Source: Sarcocystis neurona
Taxonomy: Eukaryota; Apicomplexa; Conoidasida; Eucoccidiorida; Sarcocystidae
Length of the DNA: 64,000 nucleotides
Assembly: GCA_000727475.1 (NCBI GenBank)
Contig: KL647309.1
Location: 588,005-652,004 of the forward strand
Direction: 5' to 3'
Positions 30,224 to 44,170 of this stretch are shown here, piece by piece. The translations under genes and the position numbers were made by a program. Position 1 is the stretch's first letter. Every line of letters starts with the position of its first letter. Under the pieces are notes generated by a model. That model worked only from the letters and a program-made list of their open reading frames with translations. It was not told where the DNA came from and ran no database searches.

Positions 30224-33059
30224 CAGATACTACGTACAGAGCGTATCACGGAGCTATAACCTGTTAGGGCGCCCACGCTGAAATAGTTCAGTTGCTGGAT
30301 TGCAGGAAGTCCAGTGTGGTGACAGCGCGGACTCCTTGCACACGCTCCTGCCCACCCGCCGACACCCGTATAGGCCCACGAAAAATGAACGCGAAAAGGC
30401 CTCGCAACAAATGGATCTCAAGATTGACACTCGGAGGTCGCGCAGACGACCGCGGGAGCTCTGGTGGTGTTGCTTTGAATACGGACTTTATTCCCAGCAA
30501 AGATTGATTTCATTTGTGAGTCAGTCTACAGGGGATCTCATCGCGTTTTAGGGCTTCCTCTGCTTCCTGACAGCCCATCATCCAAATTCGACCCGTGCAA
30601 ACGATACCACGCATCAAGTTCCACTCATCAAAATTGAGGGCCTACACGACACCATCTGTTCGACTGTTACGGGGGATAATACCTATGCGCGCGTGCGTAC
30701 ATTTTGAAAGAATGAAGCGCTACTCCAGTTAGCAACTACTGGATTTTGCGCACTTTCACGAAAGCTACATGTTGAAGATATTTTTGCGAACGTTTGAGCG
30801 CAAGTCAAGCCTTCGCGTCGGTTCGCAGAAAACATGTTGAGCAACGGCTTAACAAGGTCCGTCCAGAAGCATCCACCACCCCAGCGGGCAACAGGCTCTG
30901 TGCTTCAGAAATACGCCAGTACAACACACAAGCCAGGGGAAAATGCCGCCACAGGAGAAACGTATGATCGTATACAATGTAGACCGTTTCACGAGAGTAA
31001 CCATCCTGTTGTCATGGTTCGAAAAGGCAGTACTTTTGAACGTCGGACACCATGTAGTCCTGAAAGGCGGGAAAGCCGACGACTGCCCAGAGTAATCTGA
31101 TTCTGGTAGTCCCACCGCTATACCCCCCTCTGTCAGGGTGTGCTGAGAGGTGTGTAGCCTCTGTGTGGGGTGTACAGAACAGCGATGCACTCACTGTAGG
31201 CACAGACAATAAGAGAAAAGTCGATGACCAATTTTCCAAGCACTTAACCTCCACAATAACACGGCCGACAACTGAGGAAGTTTAGCACTACCACAGAAGG
31301 TGTGTATGTGTGATAGTGCTTCAAAAAACAGACGTCGGCGCCGCGACACGCATCCGACAGCGGGGCCGCAGATTGGCTCGCCCTCCGGGTTGGGGGCGGA
31401 GGCGCACAATCTAGCGGGGAGACATGCTGCGAGCAGCAGTGGGGAAGGCACGTGCAATTCATCCCCCCTTACTCTAACTGGGGCTTCCATGTACAACTGG
31501 CAGTTTGAATAACAAAAGGCCGACCAATTTCCGCTCAAGCATCATTTCGGGAAACTCAGTACACTAGGGGTACTCCTTTTCTCGGCAACTTCCGCTTTTA
31601 CATCGCGTGGAGTTCGCAGTAGAGTAGCCACCAGTTTGATGTGTCTACGAGCTGTAGATGCAGACGCAGCCCCACACGGCTGTTTTTCGCGGCCCTTTAT
31701 TATAATATTCGGGGGGCAGATACCTCAGGCTTAAAAAGTCCCCATCGTACTCTGCAGTGGGTTACATGTACCATGGAACAGAGGCAGAACACGTACTGCT
31801 TTCTCTGTCGACCAGAAAAATTGGTGGCTTGTGCGGGTCTGCGCAGTCAAAACTCTGTAACTGTCCTGGTGATGGCTGTGAGGATGCCTGTACCTTATCG
31901 TAAGTACAGCGCTGACGATAGCAACCGGCAATGACGCAGCTTACTTTTTGTTGTCCACATACATCGAACTGGATTGGTAGTCACATGGGTAGACAAGGCC
32001 TCTGTATCCGGTGTAGCCAGGCCGTATGGGGGCGCGCGGCGGACGCGAACCGTTTGATCATTTTACTCGTAGAAAAGTCTCTAGTGGTCTTCGTCCCCTG
32101 TAACGACATCTGCTGTTCTCTTTCGTCCAGCGTATGCTCTACTATTCAAAGACTTCGTACTGGTGTCCTCGCTGTTGTCCTGCAGCGTGCATCTTGTGCG
32201 CGACTGAACTCCGAGAAGCTCTGTTTCCAGACGACGGTGTACCCAAGGTGCCGCGCACACGGTCCATCGATGCCAACACGTATGTTAATTGTCTTCCTCG
32301 TTAATAGAGTTGCATTTAATCTAGCGCGGTTAGTGGTGTTTGTCGACTAGAACGGGGACGTCGTTGCATCCAGCCGCAACTACTCTGGGCAGTTGTCAGG
32401 CTGCAAGCATCCTTGCATCTCTAAGCGTCTTTGAGAGCTGTGAGTCGGGAGCTTGTTCTGTAGCGCGTGGGGATGATGTTGGTGTAACTCAACTACGAGA
32501 GTTTCGCGTGTTTCTTGCTGGCCCGTAGATCGCAACTTTTGTCAACAGTTTATTTTTTCTGAAGGCGTCAATAAATAGATGTGTGAGTTCGCGACAAGTT
32601 GTTCTCGTCATAGATGAAGTTTCGTCTCTGCGTACCGTCCCAGATGAACGAAGATAAAAGTTCCTTGTACGTATCACCATACAGTCGGAAATACCTCCTT
32701 CCAGAAATCACCGTGCCCCGCCAGCACTACACTATTTGGGAGCCATACACGTAGGTGACCGCTCCTCACTCACATCTAGCAACTAAGCTGCATCAGTGGC
32801 TGTCGACTCTAGCGGAAGACACACATTTTTCTTGGGGACCATCATCTTAATTTTTTTTAGCTCAGGGGCAGTTGGCCGCATGTCGGCGGCACTCACCACG
32901 CGTCACGATACAAACTAGTGCTGTATACTACAAGCAAAGTGTTTTCACAAACCCCCACGTGAGGGAGTACCCTATATCACGGCGCGCCCTTTCATACATT
33001 TTCTCAGAATTCAACAGAGCCGTCCTTTTCCACACGGACTACGTATAAAGTAGTATACA
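30224..33059. other. Intergenic, nothing recognised
   Basis: No frame on either strand has convincing composition or splice context. By position the stretch contains the promoter of the minus-strand gene starting at 30223 and the 3' flank of the one ending at 33060. Confidence 0.45.
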
Positions 33060-36000
33060 TCATACGTAGTCACAGGTGTTGCCCATGGACGCAGCTCCAT
33101 GTATAAGAGCGTGCGCCCGTTCCCGCATTGCTGTCGCCCAGATGTCTGGCTTTTTCACCAGGTCAGCAAACTCTTCCGTGGTGAAGATTGGAAGAAGGTA
33201 TCTGACACTCAGTCTTTGTATGAAATCTCGCGATGCGTCCCGACTTTCGTAGACGACCTTGCGCACAGCGACCGCCTCCACATCCTTCCTGAAAAGCACC
33301 CACGTTGGCCGTCCCAGTAACTCTCACGCATAAGAGACTAGCCACGCGGTGTACTTTCCTTCTTTCGAGTGAATGGCTGTGTCACAATGACGATGAGAGC
33401 TGCCATTCTCTAATCCTTTGGAACCTTCTGTGCACCCATTCCAGCGTGCATTAAGAACTAAGTGTGGAACACATCCACGTTACGTCAAGGCCTTATCCAG
33501 CGTGCAGAAAAGCGCCCAGAAGCAAGCACTTGTAAGACTTGCGGGAAGACAGGAAGGATTCAAGATTAAAAGTGGAGTGGTTCAGACTAAGGGTAGAATC
33601 TCCTTGCAGGTGCACCATGAGTGTTACATCTTCCTCACCCGATGTCAACACCCCCGTGTACATGAAATTCCAGTAACGGTCTGGACGGTAGCGTCTCCTC
33701 AGGAGAGCTCATATCGTTTGTCGCTGCCTGCGAGAACCTCAAATGACTGCAGACACAAAAAGGTTCTTCACGCGTTTCATCGTATAATGAAGGTCGTCCT
33801 GTTTCACGACAAAATCAACAAAATGGAACGCCGTAGTAGTATTCCCTCATGTGTGAAGGTTTCAGAGGTGTGTGTATAAGAATACGCTAGTTCTGTCAAC
33901 TGGGTGGATGCCTGCGGGTGCATTAACACTCGTTTTTGTGCAGGGAGTGAGAATCTACGTACACGTACATGTCAGTGGAGTTGTGTGCAGGAAAAGGAAA
34001 TCTATCTAGACGTATACGTCAAGTGAAGTTTATGTTGTTGGGGTTGTTTTCCGAAAGGTGAGCATGCACCTACCACCATGGCGCGGAGATCATCGGGTGC
34101 CAGCATCTCTAAAATGTGCCACATATCACCCAAAGTGCCAACGCGCTCTCGTTGCGGGTCATCGTTCCCCGCTAGCGAAATTGAAACTCGGACCCTGCAG
34201 AATAATGTCGAAACGTTGCTCCTGAAACGGCGTTGCCTTCCCGGCGAGCCTAGCTGACTGAAGCAATATGCCTTCTCGGGATGAGGAGGTGATTTTCTGT
34301 TCGAAACAGGTGCAGGTGCCCTGCCTACGCATGTGAGAAATTTAGAGTGCCTGGTGGCCAACCTGACGTGATTTTTCAAGACGAGAAACGCCTCGCAGTA
34401 ACTGTGGGCGTCTGCGACTCTACAAGATTGACAGATAACGTTGAATATCCCGTGCGTAGGTCGATGCTCCGACCGAACAGACGGATGATTGTATAGTCCT
34501 TTGAATAGAAGTGTATCCCTCTGTTGGCGCTGAACGGCAACTCGACCCTGGCGTACACAACGATGCCTGCGCAGAGTTGCACCATGTTGGAACGCTCACA
34601 CACACCCGTGTTAAGCAGCAGGCGGTTCTGACAAAAATACGCAGGAGCTGTTTTGAAAAGGACCAACTTACCTGTAGCGGCCGTCGTACAACCAATGGAC
34701 TGTGCCGCTAGAAACGTCGATAGGCAGAATAAGGGGAACTTGATGTAGTATGGTGTTTTCGGCCTTTTCCAGTTTTGCTTTTGCACCGTATTCGTTGACG
34801 TGTGCGTTCTGCATTTTGTGTAGAAGGCGCTCTTTTGCTTCTGCGCTTTCTTTGGTGGCCACCTGGGCGATATAAATCAGCACACATTGCTGAATTTGAG
34901 TGAGAGACCGTAGTTCTGAGTTCTCTTTCTTCCCTGTGAGCCGAGAGGACAAGTACTGCAGAGCTGGATGAAGAGGAGGAACACGTGGTGCCACTGAATA
35001 ATTTGGGGCCGTCATAACGTCGCCGTGCTTCACTGCGCATGCTGTTGAGTGCTCTATGTGTGCACTTGTCCACTTCAGCCTTCCTGTGGTGCCGGGCGGA
35101 CAATTCTCTGTCGCACGTGACTCGACTACTTCACCACGCCCTTGCTTAAGAGAGGGGCGCAAATCCTGTAAAGCGCTTAGGGTAAAAGTGGGAGATGCAG
35201 GGCGCGCAGGACGGCAACTGGGGTGATCGTGCACTCTGACGCTCTCTCCGTTCTGTAAACCCACACTTTTAACACGGAGTTTATTGTTAGCATGTTTCGT
35301 TGAGGAGCGTGGGAAGAGATGCAAATCTGCACACCCGTGCACGGCATGTATTCTGTGCTTTGAGTTATTGTGGGTCGACTGCGACCGAGTGGGGATACGG
35401 TGGACAGGGTCGTCCTTTGGATCGGATGTATAAATCTTTCGTGTTCCTGCTTCGTGCACGTGGCGATGTCCGCACGTGCCACCTCCACGGAGACAGTCAC
35501 AAGTTATGATTTCAGAACCCGCTCTGCCGGGCCAATCCGTTCGTTCGCGTGTCTTCACGTTAGGCGGGTCACCAGAGGGATTATTTTCACCAGGGAAAAA
35601 ACTGTTGCCGCCACAACTTTCAATCTCCTCTAGTGCTGCTTTGAGGCAGTCGTACGTCTTTGGCCCCCCTTTGTACTCCGAGAGAAAAGCGACACATGCA
35701 GAACGCAACTGGAACAAGCTGGAAGGGTCTTTTGTCGAGCGGATTCGCATTCTATTTGTCTGGCTCTTTTGTTTTTCTGAATGACATACAGTGCATCGTC
35801 CTCCTGTCTTGCCGGTCCCTTTTTCGGACGCGAATCGGATCTCCCTGTCCTCCGACGGTTCTGCCTGACAACCTGTTGAGTTGCTGGCAACGAGTGATGA
35901 ACAACTGGCAGGCTTTGCACGTCTAATGCTTGTCAACGCGGAGGGGCGACCAGCTGCATCATTGACACAAGGCAGTGCACTACTGAGTTCTCTCATACGG

Positions 36001-37725
36001 ACGCGTATCCCTCTTTTGTGTATGTCGCCAAAATGCAGTACTTCCCATGTTTTAGACTCACGCGACTCCAAAGGTATGTAGCCTTTTAATCAACGTGCTT
36101 ACTCCTTTCTGCTTCGCCTTAGACTGCACACTTAGCAGTAAAAACTGGTCACCACACAGGTTCGGTTTTGTCGCAAAGCAGCTGCACCACATCCTTTTGA
36201 GCCGACCTGCGTGGTGGCGTCCACTCCTAGTATCCCTTGTTTAGTGTATACTGTGCCCCACCTGCTCGATCAACAGCAGCTCTTTCCACCACCGTGCGGC
36301 TCTCCCGTTGCGCGCAGCCCTTTGTCACGAGCCACACCGCGCGCTGAGAAAGGCGCCTATGCCATCTGAGGAAATGTTTCGAAATGGGTGGAGGTCACGC
36401 GTGCTACTTCCTGATCCCGCTTACCATTCGCTACACTGCCACCTCTCCCTTCGTGCAGACTAGATTGAGTGCCTTTGTTCTGGTAAGGGAGCGAGGCGTT
36501 CTCTTTGAAAATCTGCCTACTAGTGCATCGTCTGTTCGGTGCACCATAGCGTTTTTACTGACGTAATTTAATACTATTCGGCGACGGAAGTAACGTATAG
36601 CAACCGAGCTTTTCGTTCGACACACTTACCGTTTGCCTTACACGCAGGTGCATCAGTGCGACCTCGCGGAATCGGCAAATCCTTGACACTATTAACGTTC
36701 TTTAGCGGCGTCGATTTATTCTGTGTTGCCTGTGCTGTCTGCTTTGTATAACGCTCATTGCTCTCAACACAATTTCTCATGGTAGCCTCTCCCTGAGCGT
36801 GCTTCGTTGCGCTAACATACTGGCTTTCGCCAGTTGCACTGTCTGTAGAGGCATGTTTTTCCGAAAACTTTGCATTTCGAGTATCCCGTGGAACACCTTG
36901 GTGTTGTTTGCTTTGCCTGTCGGTTTTGCTCTCATGCGGAGAGTTAGAAGGCCCCGGATAATCTGTTGCTTCCGGCTGAACATACTGGCGACGCGTGGGG
37001 TTGACTGGTGTCGAGAGGGTAGTTGCTCTCTCTTGGTGCTGATCTAGCACCTTCTGCGTATGTATGTATTCCCGTTGCGGTCCACGGTCGGCGGAAGAAG
37101 CGCGTTGTTTGCTGTCTTCTCCAGCGAGCACACCACAAGGCGCATGCTCTGCGGGGCTTCCTGTCAGGCAGATATTTAGAAGGGGCATCCCATTCTTTGT
37201 ACAACAAGTGGACAGCGGGAGACAGACGTGGTATTTCTCACCACTCTACAGATTACAGAGCTCCACTCACCATTAGGTCTCTGTCCTGTGCCATCCGCTT
37301 GAGGTTCGGGATGAGTGGTGTCGAGCGCCTCAAAACTCGTGACTGAAAACGGACGTATATTACATTTGTAAGAAGCCATTTGTAAGTTCCTTGCTTACCC
37401 GTACAACTTTTTTAGGGAAGTCAGGGGAGCAACTGAGTCCGTCCGGAGTCCGAAAAACGTCACCGGAAGGATTTTGCGAGCGTTTTGCTGGTGAAAAAGA
37501 TACGCAAGCTTGTGCAGGAGCCCAGTCGGTAAAGATGTATATGCCGTGGAGCATGGATTGGCGCAAACGGCTTACAGGTATGTGTTTTAGCAATGCGGTG
37601 ACTAGCACTTTTTTTTGAAGTGCTTCTCGATACGTTGGGTCGACTGTGACGTCCGAATAATATGTAGAGCTCATGAGGTTGTGCGGGTTGCATTGATCCT
37701 CCTTGATGGGTAGAAGACAGCCCAT
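33060..37725 (-). CDS. Seven-exon gene, 937-residue protein of unknown function
   Basis: Exons inferred on the minus strand: 37725-37399, 37342-37271, 37194-36630, 36082-34672, 34194-34074, 33727-33639 and 33288-33060. Junction phases are 0, 0, 1, 2, 0 and 2, and the total is 938 codons with the stop. Most donors are strong (CGG|GTAAGC, ATG|GTGAGT, ACG|GTAAGT, CAG|GTAAGT); the acceptor of exon 4 (TTAAAAG) is weak. The start may be ATG 37725 or ATG 37674. The N-terminus is ordered (TYREALQKKVLVTALLKHIP), the middle is disordered, with isolated CxxC pairs. The C-terminal 200 residues are ordered again. There, KESAEAKERLLHKMQ is a short helix, and WLYDGRYRVRVSISLAGND is formed exactly across the exon 4/5 join, as is VHGGVDIGKDVEAV across exons 6/7. 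That continuity is good evidence the model is right. I recognise no domain; a coccidian-specific protein is likely. Confidence 0.65.
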
Positions 37726-39564
37726 AAGTCAAAGCGGACTTTTTGGCGGTGTGAAGGCGTCACCGTCCACCTTTGGTGGTGAGGGTACGGCACACATGTG
37801 CTGCGGCAAGGACAGAGAAAGTTTGCTACATTTTGGAAAGAAATTTCAAAGGGTGTATTGTCGTTCGCTTCCGACGGGAGAAAAACCCAGCCTAAAGGTG
37901 AAACGTCTACGCAGGCCATAGGTTTGACAGAAGTGGGTCGTGGTCACCATTAAAAAGCAGCTGCATTGCAGCTGGTCACGGAACGACGAGCAAACAAAGC
38001 CACCCCTGGGCTGTCGTATTGCAGGATTAATTGGGTAGACAGTCAGCCCGCGACGTGCTTCGCAGTTGACACGGAAGGAGCAACCGAATGTCATCTGTCC
38101 GGCCTAGCTATGCTTTTGAAGCGTATAACGTTTACGTTAAACGAAGCCGTTCACGAAGTCCCATCCTCAGCGTGCGAATATCCTTTCAAAATGTATCCAC
38201 ATCAGATCGCAAGGCATCTGAAATTGCCAACGGCGCCGTACGTAGGTTCGATTTGCCATTAGCTCTCGTGGATTTCATTTGCGCGAAGGATCGTGCGATA
38301 CCCAGCACTGACCCCCTCTGCAGCGCCTTTCGGAATTCGACGGTTGGTAAAGCGTGGGGGTTTATGACATAAGAGCGCCGAGTGCCTGTCTGTTGGAGGA
38401 TTCACTTTCGTTTACCACTTGAATTACACAGCGTAAGCTTTAATTCCTTGTATTCCGTTACACGTTATTAAAAATACCTCATTTCTTGGTTATCACGGAA
38501 AGAGCAGCTTGAGCTATTTCTCCTTTCCTGGTATCGGACCATCAAAGCGGTGCCTTCAGCTTACCCGTTACATCTTAGGAAAAGCACCTCATATCTCAAC
38601 TCCGATTTACAGAGCAGCTTGAGTGATTTCTCTTCTACCGCTCCTGCCACCAATTGGCTGCGTTCAGCGTACAAGCTGCTGCGAGATAAATTGCATCTGG
38701 CACTCAGCGTCCCGTCTCTTCCGCGCCATCTCGAGGGATAAAAAAAATTTTAGTGCTCTTCAAGGTAGTGGGAAATTGTGGAGTGCTCCCCTTGTGCAGA
38801 AGCGGATACACCTCGTGGAATAAATTGATGCTGCTCCCTTCTCTAAAAAGCGGGGAATTCTCTAGTATGACCTTGTAGATCCTTCTTGCCCTCTCCCGCA
38901 CAGAAAAATTTGCAAGCGATCACGGCAGGAGCGCACGACGGAAAAATGAAAAAAGTGAACCCGTCACAGGGTGCAGAGCATACCGAGACAATCCTTTACA
39001 GGCGGGGTGCATAGGCTTGTAAGTTAACCTGCACAAGCTAGCTCTCAACGAGGAGTGCCGATGTTTAATTTCCAGCAATATGAGGGCTGTTTCTGCAAGG
39101 ACGGTATGGGCAACCTCGCCCTCGAGGAGCAGGGTGGTGCGCCGACAGCTTCGCGACCCCACAGCCACTGGAAGCCGCGTTATTTCCCGCAAAAGGACCT
39201 TTGTGGCAAACCGTCGCACGGGTCCGCGAAAGATAAGAAAATTTACATCGTTCCGACCTCGCGAAACCTATACTGTCGCACTGCAGGGGGCCAAGTGCGC
39301 GCCTTCACACGGGATGGAGCCCAGTAGGACAGCGTTCAAAATCCACAACAGCTCTGGTATGACATGCGTAGGATAGGAGCGCTCGGGAGACCAAACAGAC
39401 GCCACGTCGAGAATATTCCTCCAGCACGAAAACGCACGACTTAATGGACTTTCCTTTCCACCTAAACACGCAGTGAGACACAGCATTTCACTACTTCGGC
39501 ATCTAGATTATTTTCTCGGATAGGTTTGCCCAACAACGCACCTAGGTACGCGTTTTCCAGCAAA
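37726..39564. other. Divergent intergenic stretch, shared upstream region
   Basis: It lies between the starts of the unknown 937-residue gene (minus) and the kinesin gene (plus), so both promoters and 5' UTRs should be here. A two-copy tandem repeat is present near 38431-38650. No coding frame is supported. Confidence 0.5.
38431..38650. repeat. Two-copy diverged tandem repeat, period 110 bp
   Basis: AGAGCAGCTTGAG recurs at 38501 and 38611, CCGTTACA at 38455 and 38565, and ACCTC followed by ATTTC/ATATC recurs in register between them. The copies have diverged but hold the same order of motifs. It sits in the region upstream of the kinesin gene. Confidence 0.7.
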
Positions 39565-42500
39565 ATGTCTTCCGTTAAAGTGGCAGTTCGTGTCCGGCCG
39601 TTCACTGACCGGGAAAAAGCCTTGAATGCTAAGCTGTGCATTGAGATGAACGGGAATAGCACAACTATTACAAATCCTGATGACGAAAAGCAGACGAAGA
39701 CCTTCGCATTTGATTATTCGTACTGGTCTCACGATGGCTTCGAAATTGACGAGGATGGTTATTCGAGGCCCCTCACACCCAAATACGCGGATCAGGCGCG
39801 CGTTTTCAATGATGTCGGCGTTGATGTTCTCAACAACGCGTTCGAGGGATATAACGCCTGTCTGTTTGCTTATGGCCAAACAGGGTCGGGCAAAAGCTAC
39901 TCCATGGTGGGATATGGTGGCAACAAAGGCGTCGTTGTACGGGCGTGCGAGGAAATTTTTCAGCGTATAAAGTCTATCGCAGATCCTCTGCTTCAATCGG
40001 AAGTCACTGTCAGCATGCTGGAGATTTATAACGAGGCAGTACAAGATTTACTAGTCAAGCCAGATCAGCGACCTAAGGGAGGCCTCAAGATCAGACATAC
40101 GCCACAGCTCGGAACATTCGTGCAGGACCTCACGAAATACCCTGTGGACACATATGCAGCGATACAGGCTAAACTCGACGAAGGTACAAAGCTTGGTCCT
40201 TTCTGATTTTCGAAAACAACTGAAGCACAGGGGCTGTGCCTCATTGACCGCTGTGGTGGAGGTGGCTTCACTCATGAAAAGTAGAGCAGTGGTATATCCT
40301 TTCATGCTGACGACATCCTTACGCAGAAAGACGGTCGCTCTTTGCCGGCAGCTGGCCTCGCCGAAGAGTCGTTTGACACGCTCTTTAGTGCTGCAGTAAC
40401 AACTCGTCTGTGCAACCAGTACTCCTGCCTTCAAGCTTCTCCAAGACGTGCGGCAGAATCTCTTGCATGTCTCGCTTGTCTGGAATTCTGAAGCACAGCT
40501 TCGCCGGCACTTTTGAACAACAATCATACACATAGCGCATTTAAAAAGTCGTCCTCCTCGGCCGTCGTAGCCTTGTAAACGGGTCATTTACTAAACTGCC
40601 TTCCTCATCCTTCGTACAGGAACAAGCAATCGAACCATAGGGGCAACACTGATGAACGCTACCTCTTCCAGAGCCCACACGGTACTGCAAATTGTCTATA
40701 ACCAGGTTACCCTCGATGGAACAACCAAGGAACCCAGAAGCCGAAAGACCGCTGAGATAAGTTTAGTCGATCTGGCCGGATCTGAGAGAGCGGGCTCAAC
40801 TGGCGCTACGGGGAACCGCTTAAAGGAAGGCTGTGCTATCAATCAGTCTTTATCGGCGCTAGGAAATGTTATTTCTGCGCTGGCCGACAAGGCATCGGGA
40901 AAACTCAAACCGGGGCAGGTACGTTCTGTGTTTGCCACGAAAGAGTCAAAAACAGGTCGGCTTGGCACCGTAGACTGGAACGGCAGTGACCGCAGTCTCC
41001 CCAGACTTCTTCGTTCGAAACATTGAGGTGAACAACCGATATACTGAATGCGCCGACACACGCGGAGCTTTGATAGCTGAAGGTGACCCTCTTGTGCCTT
41101 GTTCAGGTGATCCCCTACCGTGATTCGGCCCTAACGCGTATTTTGCAGTCTGCATTAGGTGGGAACAGCAAGACATGCATGATTGCGGCGCTCTCTCCAG
41201 CTTCCGTCAACTATGAAGAAACGCTTTCCACACTGCGATACGCTGATCGAGTCAAAGCGATTAAAAATGAAGCAGTGATCAACGAAAGTCCATTGGAACG
41301 GCTGATTCGCGAACTCAAAGAGGAAAATGAGAGACTCAAGAGGGTGAGGCGTGACACAGCAGTGTGCATACACATACACATGTACAATTTGTGAAGTTTT
41401 TTTTCCGGCGGATAAGCGGCTTGCAATTGTGAATGGACGGTTAACATATTTTTAAAGAGCTGCCATAATTAACGATGAAAAGGCTGGACTACAGTGTACT
41501 GAGTAGTACGATAGACCATTGAACAGGCTCAGCGGGAGAGGATCATATCAGTTAGAACGTGTTTCATAGAGACGTGAACAGCAGTAACGCCAGACTCCAA
41601 ACTACAACGGCATAAAAATACCACTTGTCACAGGCAATGGAACTCAGTACGTGTCTGAGCGATCTGCCAGCGCCAGCCCCGCCACGCTCCCAAACAAGAT
41701 TTTTCACTACACAGTTCACAAAAGTAGGGACGCACCTGTTTATCTGCACCGGAGACACAGTACAGACAATGGTGCCATATTTTTCCCTCGCCCATCCGTG
41801 TAACAGGCAGCAGGTGGTGAACTAACAGTGACAGTGGGAGGCGATGGCCCGAGTCAAGAAGAGATCAATCGCATGAAACAGCAGTATGAAGAAGAACTTG
41901 AGGCAAACAAGCGCGCGCTGGAAGAAATGTCGAAAAGCTGGGCACAGAAACTCGCTGAAGCACAAGCGCGCGACGCTGCAGACAAAAAAGGCCAGCTCAG
42001 CGTGGATTTGCCTTGTCTGAAGAATTTGAACGAGGACCCGTTCCTGACGGGCAAGATTGTTTTTAATCTGTCGCCCGGGGAAATCATCATTGGAAAACCG
42101 AACAACGAGAAGCCACCGACATTCCAAATCGGCGGCTTAGGCGTTATTGCGGACCACGCGACGCTCGTATGCAAGGCTGACGCGGAGGAAGATGATTGCG
42201 ACTTTCAGGTGACATTGAAAGCGAACGGCAAGACGCTAGTGAACGGTGAACTTCTCGAACAAGGTGCAGAGCGAACGTTGTCCCACAACGACAGGGTCTT
42301 GTTCGGCCATGCAAACTTGTTTTTCTACATCGACCCCACGGACATGGACAAAAATGCACCATCGTGGGAAGAGGCGATGAAGGAGGCGAACAAGCAGTCG
42401 CTTAATGAGTACGGAGATTCAAGTATGGCACTGGACGCAGCAGCAAGTGCAAAGCTCAAAGAAATGGAAGAGAAAATGAAGCAGGAGAGAGAGAAAATGG

Positions 42501-44170
42501 AAACGGAGAAGAGAGAATGGGAAAGACGCGTGAAAGAAAACGAGGCACGTATGGTAACCGCCGAAGGTGCGGATGCAGCGGCGTTGATGAAGCAGTTTGA
42601 AGAAGAAAAGCGTCAGCGAGAACTTGAACTGGAACAGAGGCAGAAAGAACTCAACGAAAAACTGAAGAAGCTGGAAGAGGAGCAGGAGGAGGAACGACGC
42701 AGCGCCGATGCTGAACACCGGGCCAAACTCGTCTTGGAAGAAATCATGACACGCACCATTCTTCTGGTCGAAGAAGCCAACTCGATAGCAGAAGAGCTTG
42801 GCGTTGGGGTATTCTTCTCTCCCAAGTTGACCATGAAGCACGATGGCGTAGAACTGTCTCGAAAGGGCAACACCAAAAAAATTATGCAGCTAACAGAGAT
42901 TTTGATACGCGTTGAGCGCCTGGATTCTGACGTTGTGCAGTTTTGGAAGCTGGACCTTTTCGAAAGGAAAATCTTTGAGATGCGGGAGCTCTACAGCGCA
43001 TTTACACAGGCTCCTGAAGGAGAGTTTGTCATGCCAGAAGGCGACCTTGACCCTTTCGCACTAGATCCCGATTCCTACCAAGTAAGACATTTTCCGTCGA
43101 TGGGAGAGCTTGCCTTGCTCTGGATCGACAGTGGTTCCGTCTGATAACGATAAGCGCTTGATTGTTGTTCCTTCAACGTGATCCAGTATTGAAGTTGTGT
43201 TAAGTGTCCGCCCATTTGGTGTACCTTTTTTGCGTCTCTCCTGACAGGTGCTGGGACAGGCATTTCTTTACCTGGACATTCTATATAACTTGCTGCCAGT
43301 GGAAAATGAAATGCTTCCCATATTCGACTTCAAGGGACAGAAGCAAGGCACTCTGAACCTGTCCATCGCTCTCAAGCTGATGGTTGACATTGAGGAAATG
43401 TAGGTGTTTTCTTTGAGTGAACGCAAACCCAGGGGTGTCATTTTGGCAGCCGAACAGATTGGTCTGTCTGAATGACAGTCGACGTTTGATTGTTGCAGTA
43501 GTATTGTGTGATCAACGATGTGCATCGCTCTGCGGTCGCACTGAGTCTCCACCTGCCGGCGACGTTGGCTTCACTCGAATCAACGCATTTTCTCGTAATG
43601 TGTACAGAGCTAAAAAGGGTTCTCAAGTGGAGGATCTTGACTACTACGACACAGTAGAAGATATTAAAGGCAAAATTCTGAAAATCACTGTTAAGGTGGA
43701 CTCGGCGACAGATTTGAGGGAAAACTGCGCTCGCCGCCCCCAGGTGAGCCTGCAGGAAAAAGGTATGCCGTATCAACTCTCTAACCTGCGCAGTCCTCGG
43801 TAAACATCTTTATCACTGACAATGTTTCCACGCGTATTCTCTTGATGTGCAGGTCACATACAAGTGGATCGATGGCGTATCGGAGGTTCGGTTCTCCACC
43901 GAAGACCTGTGCAACCGCAATCCCTCGTTCAAAAGCGAAAAAGAGTTCGATGTCCTCGTTACTGACGATGCCATCGAGTGGTTTCGCGGCGCTTTAGTTT
44001 TCGAAGTTGCAGGAATGACAGTGTCAAGGCAACACAAGGAACAAGCCACGAAGGCTCCTCTGGGGGCTGTTTCCAAGCTGAAGGAGAAGGAGGCCCTCCT
44101 TGCAGAGATTGAAAAGAAACTGCAAGAACAAGGACAGACCCTCGAAGCGTTCCTCAGAGGCGGAAGCTGA
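39565..44170 (+). CDS. Kinesin-3 family motor with FHA domain
   Basis: Seven exons: 39565-40183, 40620-40918, 41107-41343, 41807-43081, 43248-43399, 43608-43743 and 43853-44170, phases matching, 1011 residues. This is an ATP-driven microtubule motor of the cargo-carrying kinesin-3 class. The N-terminal motor (1-360) has VRVRPF, the P-loop GQTGSGKS (104-111), switch I NATSSRAH (219-226), switch II DLAGSER (257-263) and [11 protein letters not shown] coiled neck follows ([16 protein letters not shown]). [12 protein letters not shown] near 456-467 is the kinesin-3 hallmark before the FHA domain (about 458-560, with IIIGKP, ADHATL and ANGKTLVNG), which binds phospho-threonine partners or packs on the neck. 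A strong coiled coil rich in Glu/Lys/Arg covers about 590-690. The DLDPFAL and [18 protein letters not shown] segments match the region after the FHA/coiled coil in other kinesin-3 proteins. It lacks a long tail and PH domain. Switch I has Ala in place of the usual Ser in SSRSH. Confidence 0.93.

Noticed and set aside
33418..33879. 153-codon plus-strand frame
   Set aside because: It is antisense to the sixth exon (33727-33639) of the unknown minus-strand gene, which is supported by phase-matched splicing.
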